Below, in pieces: positions 56,090-64,000 of a stretch of 64,000 nt of DNA. The notes beneath the pieces were generated by a model that saw only the letters and a list, made by a program, of their open reading frames with translations, did no database searches and was not told the DNA's origin. Made by a program: the position numbers and the translations under genes. This DNA is from Bilabrum cf. latius (lineage: Eukaryota > Bigyra: Bicosoecida > Bigyra > Bicosoecida), in NCBI GenBank assembly GCA_965178125.1, contig OZ237755.1, forward strand, positions 186,001-250,000, read 5' to 3'. Numbering within the stretch: the first letter of the stretch is position 1; each line of letters opens with the position of its first letter.

Positions 56090-59000
56090 ATGCTGCAAGA
56101 CGTGGCAACAGAAGAGCTTTCCAATGCACTGGGCTACATGTCAAACGGTTGCTAGGCGCAACATGAGGCCCGTGATGAGCAGCAAGTCACACCCTTGCTG
56201 AGAGCCGCAATAGCTTGCAAGGTATGTTTGGAACCAACTTCTACTAACAACGAAACTCTGCAGGAAGCTTACAAGGCAATTAACTTCACCGGCAAATCAA
56301 TGAAGTGTTTTGCATCCCACGGCTTGCTTCTGATTGCTGCCGCTGAAGTACTCGAAGGGAGGCTGCTGACCGAAGGACTGCATCGGGCAGGGTGGGAAGC
56401 AGCTCGCGGAATTCTCCCGGCCCTCCGGGTATCCAGAGAGCACGGCCTATCTTCATCAGTCGCAGATTAGGATGTACCTCCTCTCCACACCGTTGCTGCA
56501 TCCCCAGTTGCGGCTGCCGTTGCTGCGGGAGAGGCCCTTGCCCGGCTCGCCTGGAGCCACGATGCGCTTGCATCGTTCGGGGCAAGCTCATTCTCAGATC
56601 GGCGGCCCGCGCCTGGCATACCAAGGGGCGGCATTAGGAGTGCCACATAGGCCATCACATCGGCAGCTCTAGATCTTGCCCAGATTGCCACTGCATCTGC
56701 GCAATTTTGCAGCAGCGGTGCTGCTTCCATCGGGCCTGCCGTGCCCACGCTGTGCCTCCACCTGCAGACAGGAATGGAGCTTACTGAAAACCTGGCGCGC
56801 GATATCCTGAAGGGGGCGCCTCGGGATGGCCTCGGCGGAGCCGCCCTGCCAGAGGGGGAGGGGTGGGGGCTGGTCCCGCGCGAGACGGGGGAGCACAGGG
56901 GCACTCGACCCTAGCAAGCCATTGATGTCATCCCTCCTCCTCCTTCTCCTTCTCCTTCACCACCTCCGCCTGCAACAGCGCCCTTGGTGCCTGTGCCCGA
57001 CTCGGAGCTAGACACCTTGCGGTCTGGGCTGCGTGCCATGCGACTCGGCGGGGCGGATGCTGCCCTGGCTGCAGCGTCAGCGGCACGACGCGCGGCAGGT
57101 GGCCCAGCCTCAGTGGAATCACCCGATGGTGCCTTGGCAGCTAGGGGCGCAGGGGAAGCCGCGGTCCTCGGCGCTGCTGCCTCTCGGCTCTGCCTGACTT
57201 GCCTGGTCTCTGCTGGCGTGGGTGCGCAAGGAGATCGGGAGCGCCGTTCGGTCGGGGCGGCATCGTCGAAGGCCGAGCACTGGCAGGGTGGATTGGCCGA
57301 CGCGGGGGAAGAGGAAGTCGCCAGTCTGCACGAGGGCCTCTGGAGCAGCTTGGTGGCTGGTACCCGGGCACTCGAGAGCTAGCTGGACCCGCTCCCACAC
57401 GACGTTGACGTTGCCTCGAGCATCTCGCTCGACGATTCTGCGCTTGCCCTGCAGTCCGCTTTGTCCATGCTGCGCACCCTGCATCGCACGAGCGAGAGTA
57501 GAATATCAGAGAGCACAAATTCCCGAGCGGGGAAAGCAGCGAATCGGATGGCAGGGACCGGCCGTGGCGCTGCGAAGATGCTAGCAGCCTGTGCCCGGTC
57601 TATCGGTGCCATGGGTCCGCCCATGGTGCAGGCCGGCTTGCCCGGCATCCGGTCCGCCTGCATGGGCGGTCTGGAGGAAGCGCGGGAGACACTGGAACTG
57701 CTTGCCGCTGCTGATGCGAATGCTAGCAGGGGCGGCGATGAGGATGGCTGGAAGGAGGCCTGGCAGGAGCTCGCGCGAGCCTCGTGGCTGCTGCTGGATG
57801 CCGTTGCGTGCTCTGACCTGGCGCCGGAGGCAGGCCAACCCGCTGAAACTGGCAGTGGTGTTGCCGCTCAACGTAGTGCCAACGGATGGCAGTCAATGGG
57901 TCTTTATGCTCTTGCTCGCTGCACAGGGCTAGCAGCAGATGTGGCAGTGGCTTGCAGGAGACAGTCGAGTGGGGTCGAGCCGTCAGTTCATGCGGCAAGA
58001 GGTGCTCCCGATAGTTTCAGGCAGTGGCTGCCAGCGCATGTCCTGGCCAACACTACGCTGGGTGTGAGGAGCGGTGCTGCTGAGCACGCAGCAAACGATC
58101 ACACTAGCAGCCTTGATGCGGCTGCATTCCTGGCCCTGTCGAGGTGCATGGAGGCTCGCAGTGGTCAGGAGGTCGATGCATCGAGTGCTTCTCGTGAGAT
58201 CGTGTCGGGGCTGCTCGAGACGGAGATGACCGTGCAGCGCTTCTGGCGATAGTGGACACGAGCAGGAGCCGCCGCACAGGACGCCTCACCGCATCCATCG
58301 CATCGTTCTGAAGAGGCAGAGCAGGCCCGGTCCGGAGACTTTCACTTCCACAGCAGTCAACCTGATCAGGTGAGTCCACTGGGGCGGCAGAGGGCCATGA
58401 GAATGGACGCGCTGGAAAGTGCCCGGCGTAAGCTGGAGCCATGGACGAGAGCCGCAGACGTGCTATTTTCCCGAGCTGCAGCGGGGCAGGCGGCCCGTGC
58501 AGCCAAGAGAGCCGGAATGCACCGAGGCAGCGCCTCATGGGGACGACTCGATCAGGTGGACGGCGGGGATCTCTCTGCCCCCGGTGCCGCATAGGCAGAG
58601 GTAGATACGAAGGTAGGACGGGAGCTCAGTCTTATCTTGGCTCAAGAGGGCGAGCGCGCTGCAGCGCAGGCCCACCGGAGAGGAGAACCTCCCAGCAGCC
58701 GGGCAAGCACCCTCGCCGACCCGACTCTGGGGCTGGCTGAGGCTGCAGACGTGCTTCTGCGGTCCGGTAGAAGGATTCTCGGGTCACCTGAGAGCACTCC
58801 AGGCGTCGAGGATGCTGCTGTGTCGTATCCTGCAGTGTCTAGAGCCGCCCGCCGCGCGGCCTCAAGACTGGTGGCAGGGATGCGCAGGTCCGGGCTGGCA
58901 GCGGCGGGGAGCAGGGCCAGCGGGGGCGTGCACGTCGGACCTATGCCCACGGGATTAATCGCTAGATCTAGCGAGGAGGACTCGTCTAGAGCTCTCAGTG

Positions 59001-59839
59001 AAGCGGGTGACCAGCAGGTTGAGGTGGAGATGAAAGGGCTTCAGCCCGCTGTGGTCGCTGCTCCGATGCATCCACGAGGGGTCGCTTCGTTTGACTGCAT
59101 TGCATTGCACCGCATGAACGACTTGGTGATGCCGATGCTGCAGCTGCTGCAGATGCAGATGCACGAAACCAGCGAGGGTCCCAGGAGGCAGAGTGTGGCT
59201 GTACCTGAGACGGCTGACGACCTTGGCCCGCTCGCTCTGTGCGCCGCGCCGCTTGCGGGGGCTGTGTATACTGCGGTGGTAGAGACCGGCGAGTTGGCGG
59301 CATCTGCTGCTGAGTGGGCGAGCAGCGGGTCCGGACGGTGTGACGAGCTGGCCGAGGCAGCAGCTGGTCTAGCCGACGGTGTCTTGGTGAGCAGGTCGGC
59401 GCAACGGGCGCTTGGGTTGGGGGCGATCGAGGGTAGTGATGGTGATAGGGGTGCAGGCAGGGGTGGTAGTGGGGCTGGGGCTGGAGGATCCGGAGGGTGG
59501 GACGGGAAGCGGGGCCGAGCGGTGCTGGACGCTGCCATGCTTGAGGCCGGCGTGCTGGCTGGGGGTGCGGCGGAGCTTGAGGCAGCAGGGGGCGAGGCTG
59601 CCATGCGCTGTGTGGCGGCCTTGGAAGTGCTGGCGCAGGCAGCAGTTGGGGCGCTGCGGGCCGAGGTTGGGGCGTTTGGGGAGGGCGAGGGCGGCGGGTC
59701 GCGAGGTGGCAGGCCCGCTGGTGCAGGTGCGGTGCAGAGGGCGGTGCGGTCGTGTCGGTGCATCGCTCGGCTGTGCAAAGCGGTCGGGGCGGACTGCAGG
59801 TAGCTGGAGATGGAGTTGGTGCACCTACGGCGAGGGTGA
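56090..59839 (+). CDS. Large Ala/Arg-rich helical protein, unknown function
   Basis: 1,249 aa from ATG 56090 to TGA 59837-59839 (1,235 if the 42-nt intron 56222-56263 is removed). Eight TAGs (Gln): 56153, 56468, about 56648, about 56912, 57380, 58250, 58592 and 59801. The N-terminal part looks globular: EAYKAINFTGKSMKCFASHG then LLLIAAAEVLEGRLLTEGL. The rest is dominated by Ala, Leu, Arg and Gly with repeated helix-like segments such as WQELARASWLLLDAVACSDL, EAADVLLRSGRRIL and AALEVLAQAAVGALRAEVG, and a PPPPSPSPSPPPP linker near 56935. This looks like an alpha-helical repeat scaffold, but no family is recognised. No signal peptide or clear membrane span. Confidence 0.6.
56222..56263 (+). other. 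Possible 42-nt intron with TACTAAC branch site
   Basis: The segment starts GTATGT, carries TACTAAC at 56242-56248 and ends CTGCAG, 16 nt after the branch adenosine. Its length is a multiple of three and it contains no stop, so it can also be translated. The three signals together favour splicing, but only RNA data can decide. Confidence 0.45.
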
Positions 59840-60092
59840 ACTCTGCCGGAACGGGTTTTGCCTCTGCATAGACACATGATCCTGATTTGTTGCAATTTTG
59901 CGTGGATTCGGAGCCACGGTACTTGCGCAACGGTTCAGATTCGAGCCTGCCAGACCTTGTTTGTGACTATAGTTCCGAACAGGACTGCATCTATATAATG
60001 ATGAATCGTGTTTAGTCGGTGCGGTGAATTGGATGGCTCGTATGAGGGCCTCACTGCTGCGTTAAACAACTGTGCAAGCACACTGTCTTTAC

Positions 60093-63000
60093 ATGTCTTC
60101 GATTCCTTGTGAGACGTTTACAGCCGGCAGTCTGAATGTGCACCATGTATCTCTTGCCGCAACTTGTATCTGCACTTTCTCTCTTCGTCTTGCTGCTGCA
60201 GCCTCCGGCCCCAGGCGGCCGGAGCTTAAGCTGTCATTGCGAGCTTACCCCCTCAAGAGATCTGACAAAGGGCATTGGGAGCAGCTTGATGCTGGAGACA
60301 AACTCATACTACCGCCTGCAGCATTTCAAGAGGCTGCACGGATTCGCCTCCCCATGTCCAAGGGCGTTGTACTCAGGGTGTAGAACGAGCGCAACAAGAC
60401 TAGAGGCGCGATACCGGGCCGGGACGGGAAAATTGCTGAAACTATCCAGCAGTACGCGGGTGTGTACGAGTTCAGCGCACCAGAAGGCACTTGCTACATT
60501 CCCGCTCCAGTCATGCACAACGTAGGGCTCCGCGCTGGTTCCAAGGTGCTGCTCACCTCGGTGAAGAACCCTCCCAAAGGCCAATTCGCGAAGTTTCAGC
60601 CGGACAGCACCGCCTTCATCGACCTTGCCGCAGCCTTTGGCCCCAGGGAGCTCATGGAGCAGGCCATGAAGCACTACTCGGTTCTTTCCAAAGGCCAGGT
60701 CCTTGACGTGCGAGCAGCAGGGGAGGCGCATCGCCTGACCGTGCTCGAGGTGAAGCCGGGCAAGTGCGTGTCCCTGTACGGCGACCTGGACCTGGAGGTG
60801 GACTTTGCACCTCCCAAGGACATGCCGGAGCAGGGCGGCATGCGGAGGAGGAGGCCGTCTTCGGCGCGGGGAGCAGCCCCTGCCAGTGTCGGTGCCCCCA
60901 GTGGTGGCGGTGCTGATGGTGCGGCAAGGTCTGGGGAAGGGCCCGGCGACGACTAGATCTAGTAGCGCAAGGCCAGCGGGCCAGGCAAGATCACTGGCGC
61001 AAGCAGTGCCAGTGGACCGAAGGACGCAGCCGCTGCAGGTGCATCGCATGGGGGTGCACATGGGGGCGATGATGACCAGGCTAAAGCGGCACCAGACCCG
61101 TTCGCCGGCCCTGCCCGGTCGGTAGGGGCGAGAACAGACCCCAAGACTGGGCTCACAGCTGTGGACAGTCGCGGTCGGAAGCACACGAGCCTTGCAGTCA
61201 CCAAAGATGCAGCAAGGCTGCGTGAGCTCGCCTTGGAGAGGAAGAGGAGAGCCGCCTCGCTGAGGCGGAGAGCGGCTGCAGCCAACAACAGCAATCCCAA
61301 GGTTGGCGGAGACACGCAGGGTGCTGGTAGCGGCGGCCTGTTTGACGATGGACCAGGGCAGGGGAGTGCGCGAGAAGGCAGTGCGACAGGTCTTCAAGAT
61401 GCGCCGCTCGTCGGTCGAAGAGTGGGCGAACCGCCAGCCTCAAGCGCAGCACGGGTCGACGGTTGTGAATCGGACGCTCGCGCCCGCGAGATGCACGCAA
61501 CCTTGTCCCAGCTGAGAAACCTACGGATCAGGCGGAAAGGGACACCCACACCGGCTCTGCCCAGCGAGTCGGGCGCTCTCAGCAGCATGGCCCTGGGGGC
61601 ACTCAGGGAACAACTGGCTAGCCTCGGGGCAGCAGTACAGTCCATGCCGCAGCCGCACTCGCCCGCCAACCCTGCCTGGGTCCGCGGCCAGCTCCGCATG
61701 CGGGTCCTGCAGAAGCGCGCTGCCATGCTGCAGAAACATCTGGATGCAACTCCGGTCACGTTCGAAGCGCGTGTGAGGGGAGGCGCGTCTGCAGCCGGCA
61801 GAGATGCAGCGGCAGGCGTGGGCGTGGCTGCGATGCCGGGGGCGAGCCAGGCCCGGGTGCGAGGTGGGGGCCACAGCGCAGCCGCAGAGTCCCTCCAGGA
61901 CATGGAGCAGGATGCGAATGGAGCTGGCATGCTGGGCTCGACTGCTGCGAGGGGCAAGACAGTGCATGTGGCACGGTACAGTGGCAACAGCGACGAGGGT
62001 GCGCCGACGCTGGCTGCTGCGCGCGCTGCGCAGGCCGCGATGGTTGACCCGTTCGCGAGAAGGTCTGGGCCAGGGAACAAGGGTGGGTCGGGGTGGGGCC
62101 TGCTTGGAGCGGGGAACAACGACCGGCAGGAGGAGAGTCTCTCGAGTGGCGCGGAGCTCCGGCAGCTCGCGACTCGGCTCGTCACAAGGCATCATGAGGG
62201 CTCAGGGTACCAAGCGGTGGCGACCTCGAGCAGCACATTACCATCGGCGCCGGCACAAAGCCCGTTCCGCGCCCGTCCACAGAGCGGCCGCAGGGTCGGT
62301 GCGAGCACGCAAGGCACAGGTAGCAAGAGCACAAACATGAGCATGCAACAGCGGGGGTCACCAGCTGGCCGGGCCGCAGGGCCGCGCTCCGTGGACACCG
62401 GCGTGCCTCGTCCCCGATTGCAGCATCAGTACCGTGGATCCGTCAGCCACGGTGGAATGGGGGCCGCAGCTGGAGCACTGAACAGCGAGTCTCCCGGGGA
62501 TGCATCGGCAGACATGTGGGGTGACCCCGGGGAGGCCGAGCTGGCAGAGCGGGTGTACGCGCGCGTGAAGGCGACCAAGGACGTGATCTGGGCTGCCAGC
62601 GAGGCGGGCATGCAGCTGGATGGATCCACTGCGGCACAGAGCGCCCTGCTGGCAGCGGCCATCGAGGCGTCCTTGCGGACACCGCCGCACCACAGGGGGC
62701 AAACGGGTGCGTCATCCGGAACGGGCGGCCGGGCGGGCGGGCCTGCTAGTCGTGGCGGAAGCAGCAGCAGGGCTGAGCGTGTACGGGGGAGGGCCAGCGG
62801 GCCGTCCCCGTCTGGGGGTCGCCTGTAGAGGGGGGCTGTTGGGAGGGGGGCAGGGGCTGGGGGTGAAGTTCGTCGCGATCTGGGCGGACGGCATGACTAG
62901 GGTGGTGCGTCGTCGCGGGAACGGGGAACCGGTGCAATCGATCGGTCAGGTGGGGGCGGGTTCATGGCCCGTTTGGCTGCTGGCCGGGCCCGTGGGCAGG

Positions 63001-63992
63001 CAAAGCTAGGGTCGAGGCCTGGGTCTGCCAAGAGCTAGAGCAAGGGACCAAGTGTCCCGGTTCATGTCCCTGGTTCGCGCAAAAGGGGCACGGGGAGGGA
63101 AAGGCGAGCAGGAGGAAACAGACCGATTTCGCTGGGGATCCAGGGAACAGGGGCCAGCGCAGCTCTGGCAGGTGGCTCACCTAGGGAACACGAGGCGGAT
63201 GAGAGCAGTCCCACTGCGGTGATGGCCCGGCGTGCGGGCGGTGGGGGCACTGGATCGGCGCTTAGACGAACTGGTTCAGGACGAGGATCTAGGCAGAGCC
63301 AGCAGCACCAGCAGGGGGACAGGAGCAGATAGCGGGTTGCAGCACCGGCTTGGCGGGACCGAGCACCTGCAGCTGGTGCCAGTCGGGACTCGCTGGGAAC
63401 TGGCTCTTCTTCACTTACCGGCGCTCGGGGGCCGCGACGCAGCCGACCCCCCAGCGGGGGCAGGACTCCAATTGGGGGCAGGTCGAGACCGCAGACTCCG
63501 CAAGGGGAGGACAGGGCGCTGCAGGCCGCGCTGCTGGCCAGCATCGGTGGTGGGGGTAGGAGCGGGGCTGTTGCACTCAGTCCTCCTACTCCTACTACTA
63601 GTGGCACCGCAACTGTTGCTGGCGTGGCGCGTGAGTACACCTCGTCTGCTGCAGCTGCACCCGGGGCAGATGCGGAAGATGCCATGCTGCAGGCCGCGCT
63701 GCGGGAATCGCTCGCTTCGGGTTAGGCAGGGAGCGACGGTGTGCCCGGGGGCGATGGGGGCGGCTAGAGGACTGCCGGTGGGGCTCAGCAGAATAGGGGC
63801 GCTAGAGAGGGAGGGAGGGGCCCTCCGGTGCGCACTGGCAGGGCTGGGGCGAGAACGGTTCCGTCGCAAAGAGGAGCAGGTGCACTGCATGTAGGCGCAG
63901 GCTCACGGTCGGGGCTGGGGCTGGGGCGAAGCGGCACGCTCGCAAGTCGCAGAGGACTTGGGAGAGGCTCCGGGAAAGAATCTAGCTCGTAA
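60093..63992 (+). CDS. UFD1: UFD1-like ubiquitin-fusion degradation protein with UIM-like C-terminal extension
   Basis: 1,299 aa from ATG 60093 to TAA 63990-63992; an in-frame TAA at 60063 lies just upstream. Ten TAGs (Gln), including 60381, 60954, 60960, 60963, 62826 and 63723. The UT3 domain is clear: DKGHWEQLDAGDKLILPPAA, GVYEFSAPEGTCYIPAPVMH, FAKFQPDSTAFIDLAAAFGP and LTVLEVKPGKCVSLYGDLDL, then VDFAPP. UFD1 with NPL4 recruits ubiquitylated clients to the CDC48/p97 unfoldase. The extension of about 1,000 residues is Gly/Ala/Arg/Ser-rich. It holds three LxxAxxxS motifs like ubiquitin-interacting motifs: LAAAIEAS (about 62655), EDRALQAALLAS (about 63508) and AEDAMLQAALRES (about 63672). Typical UFD1 has about 300 aa and no UIM. 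The N terminus before ELKLSLRAY is unsure. Confidence 0.85.
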
Positions 63993-64000
63993 GGTTGTAT

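Overview
This is a nuclear genome fragment of a GC-rich, gene-dense protist. The genes are eukaryotic: ribosomal proteins L4, L24e and L14, the ribosome assembly factor RLP24, coatomer delta subunit, RAD1 clamp subunit, condensin II kleisin CAP-H2, MICU1, UFD1. They contain short GT-AG introns (mostly 86-180 bp) with GTGAG-type donors and (C)GCAG acceptors. I found no bacterial operon structure, mobile element, CRISPR array or confident tRNA.

The central observation is a variant genetic code. Almost every gene is interrupted by in-frame TAG, and only TAG. When TAG is read as glutamine, fragments fuse into complete proteins that end at TGA (about 16 genes) or TAA (5 genes). I count roughly 100 such codons, 28 of them in one 13-kb gene. 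TAG falls where relatives carry Gln in CAP-H2, RAD1 and the FabG-like reductase, and it alternates with CAG/CAA inside internal repeats. TAA and TGA remain stops.

Layout. 1-2084 (+): two-domain FabG-like reductase, 5' end outside the window. 2271-4286 (-): coatomer delta, divergent from RPL4 (4446-5826, +). 5827-7249: no confident gene. 7250-15867 (+): a TraB-type membrane protein, a protein built of near-identical 328-residue repeats, and a secreted GH3 glycosidase. 16016-28984 (-): a giant PH...SAM-SAM protein (about 4,322 aa), head-to-head with a WW-domain protein (29084-33535, +). 33761-37117 (+): MICU1 and RAD1. 37284-40277 (-): sialidase and a GT34-type glycosyltransferase. 40458-41138 (+): small basic protein. 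41496-46001: RPL24 (-), an unknown protein (+), RLP24 (-). 46198-54726 (-): CAP-H2 and an unknown protein. 55121-55832 (-): RPL14. 56090-63992 (+): an Ala-rich helical protein and a UFD1 extended with ubiquitin-interacting-like motifs.

The genes are mostly unlinked housekeeping functions: translation, vesicle coat, chromosome structure, DNA-damage checkpoint, mitochondrial calcium, ERAD. GH3 hydrolase, sialidase and glycosyltransferase point to glycan metabolism. Many housekeeping proteins carry long Gly/Ala/Ser/acidic low-complexity tails. Gene calls rest on my recognition of families from translated sequence; comparisons with human or plant proteins are from memory and need alignment.
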